From Pseudomonas abyssi (lineage in GTDB: Bacteria; Pseudomonadota; Gammaproteobacteria; Pseudomonadales; Pseudomonadaceae): a stretch of 64,000 nt of DNA. Below are positions 24,402 to 33,338 of the stretch, piece after piece (the stretch's first letter is position 1; the number at the start of each line of letters is the position of its first letter). A program made the translations under genes and the position numbers. The notes under the pieces were generated by a model. That model was not told the origin of the DNA. It saw only the letters and a list, made by a program, of their open reading frames with translations, and did no database searches. The DNA is taken from positions 33,788-97,787 of the forward strand of contig NZ_NTMR01000014.1 of the NCBI RefSeq assembly GCF_002307495.1, read 5' to 3'.

Positions 24402-27400
24402 AGCTGTGCCGGCAGGGCGAAGCCGCGGAGCAACTCCGGGTCGAAGGGGTTGGGCGCTCGCTGGCTGTGCAGCAGGTACTGGGCCCGCATACCGCCAATG
24501 CTGGCCCGCAGCAGCAGGGCATCGCGTTCTTCCTGGCGTTGAATCTCTATGCGGTCCAGCAGGCGAAACAGCGACCAGGTGCCGGCTTCCTGCTGCAGCC
24601 CCAGGCGTCGGCCGCCCAAGTCCTCGAGCGTCAGGCTGATGCGCTCGCTGCCTTCGGCAGCGGGCCAGCGAAAGGCACTGGCGACAATGGGGCCGTGACG
24701 GTACTCAAGTTGCTGGGGCCCATAGTGGAAACTGGCACGGCCCAGGCTGGCATCCAGCGCGTAGGGCTCCAGGCGGAACTGCACGCCAGGCTCGAAGGGG
24801 TCATCGGCAAAGAAGCCGGCGCGGATTGCCTGGGCTCGTGCCAGCTGGGTCAGCAACGCGGACGATAGCGGCAGGCTGCGTCCGTCCAGGGAGCGAAGGC
24901 GGTAGTGACCATCGCGCTGAATCACGAACGGTTGCAGATAGTTGGCGACAAACTGCTCGATGGTGCCTTCCTGTTGGAAAAAGCGACGGAAGTCGCTCAA
25001 CTCGACATCTCGGCTGCTGCTGGCACTGAACGGATAGCGCTGGGCGAATGCGCTGCGGTAGACAGTGTACAGGTCGGTCCGGTAGCGCTGGTTCACGTAG
25101 CGGCTGGCATCAGCCAGTACCTGCCCCCATGCGTCTGACGCCAACTGGTTGACCCAGCCATTGAGGGGGGCTGGCAGGGCACTGGCGGCGTCACGCGTGG
25201 CGCTGATCGCATCGGCCTGATGTTGCATGCGCTTGCGCGCCATCTCGAAGGCCAGTTGCCCGCTGTCGCCACTGTTGTAGAGCTGCGCCAGCTGCAACTG
25301 CAGTTGAGTGAGCGCTTGCTGGCTCTGCAGCAATGCCGCGGTAGGGTTGCCGTCGCTGTCGAGCAAGCCATGCAGATTGGCGAACTGCTGCTGCAGGGCT
25401 TGCTTGGCGGCGCTGGCGGGGGTTGCGCGCTCGCGTTGCGGATCAATCAGTCGGGTGTGCTCGCGCAGCTGTTGCAGCAAAAGCAGTTGTGGTGCGCTGC
25501 TGGCGCTCAAGGCCGACAGGTCGGTAACCGCCCGGCCATTACGCAATGTTGCCATGCGCAGTGAAGCCAGCGCGCGGATCCACTCGTCGGTGTAGTCCTG
25601 GAAGTACAGAGCCTCCACCTCAACAAGCAGTTGGCGTTGCTCGCTTGGTGTCAGTTGGCTGCGATTACCCAGCACCCAGTTGTCTTCCAGCAGACGTTCG
25701 ATCAGGGCAGGCCCTTGTTGCTGGAACAGGGTCTGATAGCCGGTTCGGGTATAGAAGCCGGGGATGGCGGTTGGGCGGCTGGCGAGCAATTGATGGTCGG
25801 TACCCAGTTGGTTGTCCAGGCGATAGTGTGGCAAGGCACGTGCCTGTTCGCGCAGCAGGCGGTAGGTCAGCTGCGCGAGGGACTCCTGTTGCAACTGGTC
25901 GCGCACCCTGGCGACCAGCGCCTCATCGACCGCAGTTACCTGCCACGGCAGCGGCAGCAGGCGCTCAAGGTGGGCGCTCAGTTGGGTTTGTACATCGGTC
26001 TGTTCGGGGTAGCGGTGCTGCCACTCTTCGTCCATCCACTGCTGTAGATAACCTGTCTCCAGGCGCTCTGGCTGACTGAGCATGAGGTAGGCGCGCAAGT
26101 GGCCAATCAGTTGCTGGCGGTCAGCGTGGGCGCTGCGCAGGCGTGCCTCAAGCTGGCGGGTTATCAGGGGCAGCAGGTAGTCGCGTAACGATTGCTGGTA
26201 GTGTCGCTGTACCTGGGGCAGGACGTCAGGTGCCTGCTCCAGGGTCAGGGTTCGAGTGAGGACGCGGCCGCCGGTTTCGGGGTGTACAAGAGTAGCGGCG
26301 TAGCGGGCATCCAGTTGCTGCAGCAAGGCGGTGATGCGGCTGTGCGCCTGTATTTTCGGGGTGCTCGGCAGGAAATGCTCGGCCAGGTTGGCCAGCTGAG
26401 ACAGCCGTTCGCTTTGCTGATGATAGGCCAAGCTCCAGCCAACGGCGCAGCAGGCAAGCCCCGCCGCCGCCAGGCCGAACCCTACGCGCTGGCGGCGGCG
26501 CTGGCGCTGCTCGCGGTTGGCATCGAGTGATACCCGGTGCGGGTTGCCCAGGATGACCTGCTCGAACAGCTCGATGACAAAGCCCGATTGCCTCGGCGGA
26601 CCCGGGGCATACAGCAGGCTATCCTGCTCCGACTGGCCGCTGCAGGTGAAATAGAGTCCCTGCAGGCGAGAACCCGACTGGTAGCGGCTGGCGCTGAAGG
26701 TTTGCTCGATAAAACGCTGAACAGGTCCTTCGAGGCGCGCCAGTTGCCAGGGCAAATCCAGCAACCGCCCGCGGCGCGCCGGATCGCGCTCCTGGTGCAG
26801 GCGATGAAGCATCTGTGCGTTGAGGCGGCCTAGTAACGCCGCATAGGCTTGCGTGCGGTGCGCGGAATCCGCTTGCGGGTGGTTGTCGAGTCGCATGCCG
26901 AAGTGTTGCTGGCGCTGCTCGAGCGGGAGCTGCTCCAGCAGCTCCGCCAACCCCGGAATCAGGTCGCTCTTGCTGAGCAGCAGGTAGACCGGCAAGTCCA
27001 GACCAAGCTGGCTGCGTAGCTCGCTGAGTGCATGGCGCAGCCGCCGCGCGAGGTTGTCCAGTTCCAGGTCGTGATTCTGCTGAAGCAGGTCTACCGGCAA
27101 GGTGATGATGACACCGGTCAATGCCGGTTGGCGCCGCTGGCGCAGCAGGGACAGCAGGGCCTGCCAGTGCGGCGCAGGTTGGTCACTGTCGACCTCGGGC
27201 AGGCAGTGACCGCTGCAATCGATCAGGGTGCCTGCGTGGTGGCAATGCCATTCGGCCGGGCTGCTGCCTGCACTGCCGTCAGGGATCTCTGCGGTGCTGC
27301 AAAGCAGCGGCAGGTCGGGTTGCGCCAGCAGGCTGCTTTTCCCGGCGCCCTGCGGGCCTATGAGCAGGTACCATGGTTGTCTGCGTCGTTGGCGGGCAGT

Positions 27401-27742
27401 CACGCCGGCTTTTTGTAGCTGCTGCTGGGCGAGGATGGCGCGCTGGTGCAGTGCCAGGTGTACGTCTACCTGCCGCTCATGCTGTTGTTGTTCTTCGGCG
27501 GTCGGTGGCGAGGGCTTGGGACGTGTGCGCCAGTAGGTGACTGTACGCCAGAGCAGCCATGGCATTGCCAGCAGGGCGATGGTGCCTGCGCGGCTCCAGC
27601 GACTGCTCCAGATCGCGTGGCCGTTCACCGAGATCATCGGGCCAAGGGTCCAGACCAATAAGCCGAGTAGTACCAGCAACAGCGCCGTCCAGCCAGCCGG
27701 GGAGCGCAGCAGACCCAGCAGACGCGGGAGTACAGGGTTCAT
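24398..27742 (-). CDS. tssM: TssM (IcmF) T6SS inner-membrane core protein
   Basis: 1114 aa. Two N-terminal helices (about 15-35 and 50-70) precede a cytoplasmic NTPase-like domain with Walker A GPQGAGKS (129-136). A third helix lies near residue 450 (GFGLAAAGLACCAVGWSLAY). A long periplasmic helical domain and the C-terminal beta domain that meets TssJ follow. The start at 27742 (MNPVLPRLL) overlaps tssL as ATGA. It forms the TssJLM envelope-spanning channel of the secretion machine. Confidence 0.95.
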   Translation of the reverse strand: MNPVLPRLLGLLRSPAGWTALLLVLLGLLVWTLGPMISVNGHAIWSSRWSRAGTIALLAMPWLLWRTVTYWRTRPKPSPPTAEEQQQHERQVDVHLALHQRAILAQQQLQKAGVTARQRRRQPWYLLIGPQGAGKSSLLAQPDLPLLCSTAEIPDGSAGSSPAEWHCHHAGTLIDCSGHCLPEVDSDQPAPHWQALLSLLRQRRQPALTGVIITLPVDLLQQNHDLELDNLARRLRHALSELRSQLGLDLPVYLLLSKSDLIPGLAELLEQLPLEQRQQHFGMRLDNHPQADSAHRTQAYAALLGRLNAQMLHRLHQERDPARRGRLLDLPWQLARLEGPVQRFIEQTFSASRYQSGSRLQGLYFTCSGQSEQDSLLYAPGPPRQSGFVIELFEQVILGNPHRVSLDANREQRQRRRQRVGFGLAAAGLACCAVGWSLAYHQQSERLSQLANLAEHFLPSTPKIQAHSRITALLQQLDARYAATLVHPETGGRVLTRTLTLEQAPDVLPQVQRHYQQSLRDYLLPLITRQLEARLRSAHADRQQLIGHLRAYLMLSQPERLETGYLQQWMDEEWQHRYPEQTDVQTQLSAHLERLLPLPWQVTAVDEALVARVRDQLQQESLAQLTYRLLREQARALPHYRLDNQLGTDHQLLASRPTAIPGFYTRTGYQTLFQQQGPALIERLLEDNWVLGNRSQLTPSEQRQLLVEVEALYFQDYTDEWIRALASLRMATLRNGRAVTDLSALSASSAPQLLLLQQLREHTRLIDPQRERATPASAAKQALQQQFANLHGLLDSDGNPTAALLQSQQALTQLQLQLAQLYNSGDSGQLAFEMARKRMQHQADAISATRDAASALPAPLNGWVNQLASDAWGQVLADASRYVNQRYRTDLYTVYRSAFAQRYPFSASSSRDVELSDFRRFFQQEGTIEQFVANYLQPFVIQRDGHYRLRSLDGRSLPLSSALLTQLARAQAIRAGFFADDPFEPGVQFRLEPYALDASLGRASFHYGPQQLEYRHGPIVASAFRWPAAEGSERISLTLEDLGGRRLGLQQEAGTWSLFRLLDRIEIQRQEERDALLLRASIGGMRAQYLLHSQRAPNPFDPELLRGFALPAQL

Positions 27743-28587
27743 TGTCGCGCCTCCTGGGTGCTGTACTGTTGCAATGTGTTGTGGCGTTGCTGTTCCAGCG
27801 TATTGCTGAAGGCAGTATGCAGCAGGGTCATGCCCGCGAGTGTGGCGCAAAGCAACAGCCAGGCTGGAAAGGGCCTGCGCAGCGAATGGTCGGCTGCATC
27901 GACAGCGTTGGGCTCGGCCAGTCGGGTGTCGGGCGCCTCGCGGTAGCGCCGAAGTTCCCGGTACAGGCGCTCACTGAGCTCGGCCAGGGCCGTTTCACCT
28001 CGCGGCTGCAAGCGATATCGTCCCTGAAAACCCAGGGCGATGCAGACGTACATCAGCTCTAGTACGTCCAGGTGTCTGCCCGGGTCCCGGTGCAGGCGCT
28101 CCAGCAGGACAAAAAACTTTTCACCGCCGAAGGTTTCCTGGTGAAAGAGGGCAAGCAGGCTGTGTTGTGACCAGTCGCTGTCGTTGCCCCAGCGCGTGGC
28201 AAGAATGGCTTCGTCGAGTACGGTACAGAGCACATAGCGGGCAGCGTGGCGGCTGGTTTGCTCGATGCCGTGGTCCTGGCATTGCAGGTCAAAGTACTGA
28301 ATACCGGCGCGCAGCGATTCGCGCAACAGGTCCGGACGTTCCTGCGCGTCGGCGGATTTGAGTTGAACCAGCTCGCTGAGCAGCGGCGCGGCCAGGGCCA
28401 ACAGGGTATTGGGGCCGTGGGCGTCGATCAGCAACGAGCTGTTGCCCGGGGGCAGCGACAGGCGTTGTGCCAGAGGCGGTGGACGCAGCGCTGGGTCGTA
28501 GTCAGTGAGGGGACTGTCGGCGGACCAGGCGTCGTCCTGGGCGAGGATCACAGTCCGGTCGTCATCTCGGGATGCCATTGCGTGCAT
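27739..28587 (-). CDS. tssL: TssL (DotU/IcmH) T6SS membrane protein
   Basis: 282 aa. The DotU domain has RHAARYVLCTVLDEAILATRWG-like text (about residues 115-136) and ELMYVCIALGFQGRYR, both conserved in the family. One C-terminal membrane helix (LLLCATLAGMTLLHTAF) completes it, with no OmpA/peptidoglycan-binding extension. The ATG at 28587 sits 7 bases after AGGAG, which lies within the end of tssK. It is a partner of TssM and of the baseplate protein TssK. Confidence 0.94.
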   Translation of the reverse strand: MHAMASRDDDRTVILAQDDAWSADSPLTDYDPALRPPPLAQRLSLPPGNSSLLIDAHGPNTLLALAAPLLSELVQLKSADAQERPDLLRESLRAGIQYFDLQCQDHGIEQTSRHAARYVLCTVLDEAILATRWGNDSDWSQHSLLALFHQETFGGEKFFVLLERLHRDPGRHLDVLELMYVCIALGFQGRYRLQPRGETALAELSERLYRELRRYREAPDTRLAEPNAVDAADHSLRRPFPAWLLLCATLAGMTLLHTAFSNTLEQQRHNTLQQYSTQEARQ

Positions 28588-28590
28588 GCG

Positions 28591-29922
28591 TCAGCTCCTG
28601 ATGGCCCAAAAGGCCAGTTGCAGATTGCTCAGTTCGCCGGCGGCGTGGAACGCGAAGCCGCCAGAGCTGGCCAGCTGTGCGCGTTCATCGGCGCTGAGCT
28701 CCAGGGCGAAGTAGATGCGATCGTTATGAAAGGGCAGTTGCCTGGGAGCAACCGGTAACGCGCGCACGCGGATGCCGGGCAGGTGGAGGTTGACCAGCTG
28801 ACGAATCTGCTCAACAGCACCGATCTTCAGGTGGGTAGGCAATCGCTTGCGCAGGGCGTCGCCGTCGCAGTCAGCCTTGGCCGCCAAGATGAAGAGAGCG
28901 CCATCAAGCAGCGCCGGATCACTGATGGGGGCCACGCGAATGCCGTACTGCCGTTGTTGCAGTGGCAGCTCCATCGCGTGTTGCTCCAGCACCATGGACA
29001 GTCTTTGGCGCAAGGCTCGCATGAGTTGCCGGTAGCTGCCACCCTGGTCACTGTGCTGGTAATGCAGGTCGGCGGGGGGGCGCTTGCTGTCGCAGCTGAA
29101 GGTGGATAGTTCGCCGAGCAGGCTCAGCAACAGGTTGAACAGCACGGCAGGCGGGGTGTGGCTGCCGCTGCGCAGTTGTCGCAGCAAGGGTTCCTGGCGG
29201 TTGAGCAATTGGAGCATCAGCAGGTCACCCAACTCGGCACTGGCGGCGGTGCCGCGGCTACGCAGCCGCTCGGCCAGAGCATCTGCGCGGTGCTGCACAA
29301 GGCTGATGGTCTCCTGCAGGCATTTTTGCAGGTAGGGGCTGTCCTGACAGTGCAGGTAGCTGGCGGTCAGGTCTTCATCCAGACGGATGTTGCCATCGCT
29401 ACCGCACTCCTGTACCTGACAAAGCCGCAGACGGACCAGCGCCTGGTCTTCGCCGGCATCGCCCAGCACCAGACGAAAGGCTGGCTGCGCGACACGCAAG
29501 GTAGCGCTGGCACCCGCACCTGCGTTGGCGTCGCTGACCTCATGGTCGGCGCTAAGATAGCGTGCCAGCGGTGCTTCGCTCCCGGGTTGCTGTACCTCAA
29601 GATGGCCTCGGCTGGTGAGGGGCAGGGCAAGGTAGACAGGGGTACTCAAGGTGCCGGCCGGGATGTCGAGCGCAAGCGGCTCGGCGCGTTGCGCCAGGTC
29701 AAACAGACTGCCGTCCGGTAGCAGGCCGGCTGCATCGCTCAGCACGATCTTGCCCAGCGCGAGGAACTGGGTATCCAGATCGAGGCGAGTGAAGCCCCAG
29801 GCGTGGGCGTGCAAGCCGCTGGTGCGGCGGGTGAGCTGCTCGTCGTAGTAGCGGTCATGCTGCTGAAAGTGCTGGGGCCGCAGCAGCATTCCTTCGTGCC
29901 ACACCACATTAAGCGTTTGCAT
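28591..29922 (-). CDS. tssK: TssK T6SS baseplate-membrane connector
   Basis: 443 aa. The diagnostic N-terminus VVWHEGMLLRPQHFQQHDRYY (the family WxEGM...PQHFQ motif) starts at residue 6, and the C-terminal IYFALELS block is also present. TssK trimers join the baseplate wedge to TssL and TssM. The start at 29922 (MQTLNVVWHE) is one base after the tssJ stop; a longer reading is out of frame with tssJ and has no family features. In this locus it has no TssE, TssF or TssG neighbours. Confidence 0.95.
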   Translation of the reverse strand: MQTLNVVWHEGMLLRPQHFQQHDRYYDEQLTRRTSGLHAHAWGFTRLDLDTQFLALGKIVLSDAAGLLPDGSLFDLAQRAEPLALDIPAGTLSTPVYLALPLTSRGHLEVQQPGSEAPLARYLSADHEVSDANAGAGASATLRVAQPAFRLVLGDAGEDQALVRLRLCQVQECGSDGNIRLDEDLTASYLHCQDSPYLQKCLQETISLVQHRADALAERLRSRGTAASAELGDLLMLQLLNRQEPLLRQLRSGSHTPPAVLFNLLLSLLGELSTFSCDSKRPPADLHYQHSDQGGSYRQLMRALRQRLSMVLEQHAMELPLQQRQYGIRVAPISDPALLDGALFILAAKADCDGDALRKRLPTHLKIGAVEQIRQLVNLHLPGIRVRALPVAPRQLPFHNDRIYFALELSADERAQLASSGGFAFHAAGELSNLQLAFWAIRS

Positions 29923-29923
29923 G

Positions 29924-30391
29924 TCAGGGCTCTCCGGTGGGCTGTTGTTGGTTGATGCCGTGTTCGTCGAGCGCCAACGTGAACTGGTTGCGTGCGCCAG
30001 GCTGCACATCCAGGCGGATACGCCAGCGGGTGTTGGGCAAGTCACGATAGGCTGCGATCAGGCCCAGGTGTCGTGCTTCGGGGCCGGCAGCTATCTTGAA
30101 CTGGCGTTGTTCGCCGGGGCGCAATTCAAGCTCCTGGAGCGCGAGCAGGTCGGGCGACAGGATCTGTTGCGGTCGTTGCTGCAGGGCAAAAAAGTCGGCT
30201 TGCTCAAAGGCCACGGGATGGCGCAGTTCTATCAGCTGCAGCACGACGGGTGAGGGGCGGCCGTGCAAATCCGGGTTGAGCGAGTCGGTGGCGCTGATCT
30301 GCAGGTCGATTTTGGTCATGTGCGAGTAGGGAGACAGCAGGCTGCACGCACTCAGCAGGCAGGCCGCCAGGGCAAGGAGGAGACGATGCAT
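29924..30391 (-). CDS. tssJ: TssJ T6SS outer-membrane lipoprotein
   Basis: 155 aa. The lipoprotein signal peptide has lipobox LLSAC (Cys16). The mature domain has alternating strands with DLQISATDSLNPDLHGRPSPVVLQLIELR, the usual start of the TssJ transthyretin-like fold. It anchors TssM to the outer membrane. It is located four bases after the FHA gene and immediately before tssK, as in HSI-II loci (lip2). Confidence 0.93.
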   Translation of the reverse strand: MHRLLLALAACLLSACSLLSPYSHMTKIDLQISATDSLNPDLHGRPSPVVLQLIELRHPVAFEQADFFALQQRPQQILSPDLLALQELELRPGEQRQFKIAAGPEARHLGLIAAYRDLPNTRWRIRLDVQPGARNQFTLALDEHGINQQQPTGEP

Positions 30392-30395
30392 GGGC

Positions 30396-31454
30396 TTATC
30401 CGAAGGGGTTGTGATGGAGGCTGTTAAGCAAATGGTGCTGCTCCTGATAGGCCTCTCTGAAGGCGTGCTGGCAACGCTGTTGAAGCGGACCGGGCTGCTG
30501 GTAGTGCTGCTGCAGGGCGCGCCAGCGGGCGCCGTCGGTGCGCGGCCCGCCCGGGCCCAGCAGTTGGGCGGGCGCCAGAATCACCGGCAGCTGGTCGCAC
30601 AGCCGGTTGCCAGCCTGCTGAATCGCCAGCTGGTGGGATCTGAGCTGACGCCAGGCGCTGCGGAGCAGTTCTTCGCCATCGGCTGCTCCCAGTAGTTGCT
30701 GCAGGGCGGTGACGGCATCCGCGCTGTCGCTGAGCGGGTGGCGCATGGCGTTTGCCTGCAACTGAGACGCGCTGTGTTGCTGTGTGTGCAGGCTGTGCTG
30801 CAGTTCGGCAACGGCGCTGCGCAGCAGACCGATGGCCTGGCGGCTGAGTGCGGCGGCCTGGGCCGAGGAGGCGGGCTGCAGCCCAAGTTGCTGGCACAGC
30901 TGCTCTGCCAGCTCGAAGTCGCCTGTCGGCTGCGGTGTGATCGGCGACTGGGTGCGTGGCAGGCGGACATGCTCCGCCTCCACCGGGTGATGCTCTGCGC
31001 TGGATGTTGGCAATGACGCCTGCTCGGGCGTCTGAAGCCATTCGGCCAGCGGGTCATCGCTTTCATGACCGCCTTCGCCCAACGACAGAAAGGCATCGTC
31101 AGGGATCAGTGGATGGGCACTGCTGCTGGTGACCTGCTGCAGCCGCGCGCGTATCTCCATCTCGCCCAGGCAGTAGATCTGGCCGTGCTCAATGCGTTCG
31201 GGCTCGCCCTTGGTCAGGCGGCGGCCATCGCTTTTGATGTGGATGCCGTTGCTACTGGTATCGGTGAGATAAAAGGCCTCCTCGCTGTAGCTGATCTGGG
31301 CATGGCGACCAGAGATGATGCGCTGGCGGTCGGGCAGCACCCAGTCGCAGTCGGCGGCGCGGCCGATGACGCCGCCGGCCTGACGGAACTGGCGGGTAAG
31401 CGGTGGCTCCTGCGCTGAGGCGGGTGGGTAGATGACTTCCAGCATCAGCTCCAT
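30396..31454 (-). CDS. tagH: FHA-domain T6SS regulator (TagH/Fha-like)
   Basis: 352 aa. The N-terminal FHA domain (about residues 20-105) has VIGRAADCDWVLPD, the phospho-binding SGRHAQI, and TSSNGIHI. The rest is a Gln/Ala/Leu-rich, mostly helical region ending in a basic segment. In T6SS, the FHA protein is phosphorylated by PpkA-type kinases, which triggers assembly; kinase and phosphatase are in the same operon. The start at 31454 has a strong GAGGAGG site located inside the preceding small gene, overlapping it by 10 bases. Confidence 0.9.
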   Translation of the reverse strand: MELMLEVIYPPASAQEPPLTRQFRQAGGVIGRAADCDWVLPDRQRIISGRHAQISYSEEAFYLTDTSSNGIHIKSDGRRLTKGEPERIEHGQIYCLGEMEIRARLQQVTSSSAHPLIPDDAFLSLGEGGHESDDPLAEWLQTPEQASLPTSSAEHHPVEAEHVRLPRTQSPITPQPTGDFELAEQLCQQLGLQPASSAQAAALSRQAIGLLRSAVAELQHSLHTQQHSASQLQANAMRHPLSDSADAVTALQQLLGAADGEELLRSAWRQLRSHQLAIQQAGNRLCDQLPVILAPAQLLGPGGPRTDGARWRALQQHYQQPGPLQQRCQHAFREAYQEQHHLLNSLHHNPFG

Positions 31455-31615
31455 GCGCGGGCCTCCTCAGTCAGGGGAGGCGTCCCAGGCCTGTCCAGGG
31501 GCTGATACTGGTCGTCATCGAAGCGCAGGTTGCTACTACAGGCGCACAGGGTGAACGCAGCAACCAGCAGCAGCGTGTGCCTGACCAGCGGGCAGGGAAA
31601 TAAGAATAGACGCAT
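31445..31615 (-). CDS. Small putative lipoprotein heading the T6SS operon
   Basis: 56 aa from the ATG at 31615 (a 60-aa version starts at 31627). The N-terminus is MRLFLFPCPLVRHTLLLVAA, then FTLCACSS with a possible lipobox Cys. A short polar tail of about 32 residues rich in Asp and Pro follows. Its stop overlaps the tagH start and its end contains the tagH ribosome-binding site, so it may act mainly as a coupling leader. It is not recognised as any Tss or Tag protein. Moderate certainty that it is a real gene. Confidence 0.5.
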   Translation of the reverse strand: MRLFLFPCPLVRHTLLLVAAFTLCACSSNLRFDDDQYQPLDRPGTPPLTEEARAWS

Positions 31616-31670
31616 TACAGAATCCATTAGGTGCTCAACAGAACCCGTCCTGGGTTATTGGTTGAGCTGC

Positions 31671-31686
31671 AGCAAGGGCTGTGCCT
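31671..31686 (-). promoter_or_regulatory. Candidate sigma-54 promoter of the T6SS operon
   Basis: The minus strand reads AGGCACAGCCCTTGCT, matching the -24/-12 consensus TGGCAC-N5-TTGCW with GG and GC exactly 12 bases apart. It lies about 55 bases upstream of the first T6SS ORF. HSI-II and HSI-III T6SS clusters of P. aeruginosa are known to depend on sigma-54 activators; no such activator gene is present here. A nearby A/T-rich block (TTGATTTAAAAAGA, minus strand) could bind IHF. The 31628-31836 gap contains nothing else recognisable. Confidence 0.6.
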
Positions 31687-31836
31687 GGATTCTTGTGTCT
31701 TTTTAAATCAATGGGTTGCGCTAGTCTTTTGACGGTGCGCCGCTAGGTTGTGACGGTGATCGCGGCGCAGTGCGCAGATTGTTGCGCAAGGTGTGGGAAA
31801 ACTGGCGCACCTAGGCCTGGCAACGACAGCGCCCCG

Positions 31837-32766
31837 TCAGCGGCAGACAGGAATCAGGCAGTCAGTGGCTGCTGCCTGGCTGTCTTCCAGGCTGGCTGCT
31901 GCGCAGCTGCGGACCTGTTGCGCGGCAGCGTCGCAGCCCATTTCCTGCATGCCGGTCGCCAGGTTGTTCCAGCCAGCCGAGTAGCCGGGAAAGCGGCGCA
32001 CCAGCTCGCTGAAGTGCTCAATGGCCTCGGCTTGCTGCCCGTTGTGCCAGGCGATATTGCCAAGTCCCAGCAGGGCGGCAGGCTGGTCCGGCCAGCGCTC
32101 GGCGGCGGCCTGGTAGGCTTTGCTTGCGCTGTCGGTCTGGCCGACCTGTTCCAGATCGGCGGCGGCGGCCAGGAAGGGCAGCGGTTCGGCGGTGGCAGGA
32201 ATGCGCTCGGGAGGGACGGCAACACGGGCCCAGCGCTCGGCTCGGTCCCAGGTGCGCATAAATACCGAGAAGGGCTCGCGCTGGCGCGCGTTCAGCCCGG
32301 AATGCAGGATCAGTTCGCGGGTGTTCAGGTCGTAGCCAACGGCAACGGCATAATGCCATTGGGGATACCAGTCGAAGGCCAGATTCTGCATCACCAGAAC
32401 GGCGTTGCCGTCGTCCAGTTCGCGCAGGATGGCGTCCAGCTTCCCGGCCAGAGGGTAGACCAGCAAGCCCTGCTCACGAGCGGCGGCGACCATTTCAACC
32501 TGCAGGCTACCCTTGCGTTCGGGCAGGTACACGCGACCTGTGAGTTGCGCTGGGGCGATTTCAATACCGCGCTGGCCGAGCATCATCGACAGCGCCGCGG
32601 GGCCGCACTGGTAGGCGTCCTGCGCATGGAACGGCAAGTCGGTCAGCAGGCGATTGGGGGGCAGGTCGGTAGGGAGTTCAGCGGTGGTGCGGGGAGCGAG
32701 GCCGGCGCAGGCTGACAGCATGGCTGTCAGCCCGAGGAGCAGGCCAAGGCGAAAGGCCTTGTACAT
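31837..32766 (-). CDS. PA2778-like cysteine peptidase lipoprotein with TPR tail
   Basis: 309 aa. A lipoprotein signal peptide has lipobox MLSAC (Cys20). A papain-like C39-type domain follows: YQCGPAALSMML supplies the nucleophile Cys (about residue 54) and WHYAVAVGYD the His. TPR-like helices then run from about residue 200 to 285 (LLGLGNIAWHNGQQAEAIEHF). It is probably tethered in the periplasm. Peptidase C39 domains cleave double-glycine leaders, but here the substrate is unknown. The PA2779-like gene 4 bases upstream is its constant partner as I recall. Confidence 0.82.
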   Translation of the reverse strand: MYKAFRLGLLLGLTAMLSACAGLAPRTTAELPTDLPPNRLLTDLPFHAQDAYQCGPAALSMMLGQRGIEIAPAQLTGRVYLPERKGSLQVEMVAAAREQGLLVYPLAGKLDAILRELDDGNAVLVMQNLAFDWYPQWHYAVAVGYDLNTRELILHSGLNARQREPFSVFMRTWDRAERWARVAVPPERIPATAEPLPFLAAAADLEQVGQTDSASKAYQAAAERWPDQPAALLGLGNIAWHNGQQAEAIEHFSELVRRFPGYSAGWNNLATGMQEMGCDAAAQQVRSCAAASLEDSQAAATDCLIPVCR

Positions 32767-32770
32767 GAGC

Positions 32771-33172
32771 TCAGTTCACGCAGTTGACGAAGCTGTAGAC
32801 GTTGGTGGCACACAGCATGTCGGTGATGATGAAGATGACCAGAAACAGCACGATGATGCCTACGACACCGGCGGCGGCAGGGGCGTCATCCAGTTGGCTG
32901 TTGAAGTCGGCCAGCTCGTCAGCGGTCAGGCTGTCGATACGTTTTTCAACCTGGTCCTGGGATACGCCCAGACTGGCCAGTTTGGCCTGTACGTCCTGAT
33001 CGTCAAGCATGGCCTTGAGTTCTGCCCGGTCGACGCTCAATTGCTGCTGGGCAACGGCTTCACCGGTGCCAACCATGGCGGCCTGAGCCTGCAGGCTGGC
33101 CATGGAGGTCAGCATGAACAGGGCGGTCAGCAGGATGGACAGATAACGCTTGGTGGATCGCATGAAAGTCAT
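32771..33172 (-). CDS. PA2779-like small membrane protein
   Basis: 133 aa from the ATG at 33172 behind GAGGAA. An N-terminal signal peptide ends near AQAA. A charged helical middle follows (SVDRAELKAMLDDQDVQAK, with repeated short helices). The C-terminus has Ala-Ala-Gly-Val-Val-Gly and one strong membrane helix (IIVLFLVIFIITDMLC), then VYSFVNCVN. It resembles the PA2779 family that accompanies PA2778 cysteine peptidases. One reading is that it is the peptidase's substrate or anchor; this is inference. Confidence 0.78.
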   Translation of the reverse strand: MTFMRSTKRYLSILLTALFMLTSMASLQAQAAMVGTGEAVAQQQLSVDRAELKAMLDDQDVQAKLASLGVSQDQVEKRIDSLTADELADFNSQLDDAPAAAGVVGIIVLFLVIFIITDMLCATNVYSFVNCVN

Positions 33173-33338
33173 GGATTGTTCCTCATTTGTTGTGGCTTCC
33201 CTGCATGGAAGCATTCAACCACCGAAGGGTGGCCGTCCGATGCGCAGGCTGCGCTCCATGTAAACGACCCGTGCAACGTCCAGAGGTTCCAAAGTGCCAT
33301 CGCCTGTGTGATCTGTTTCACCTCTCGCGACTACCTGA

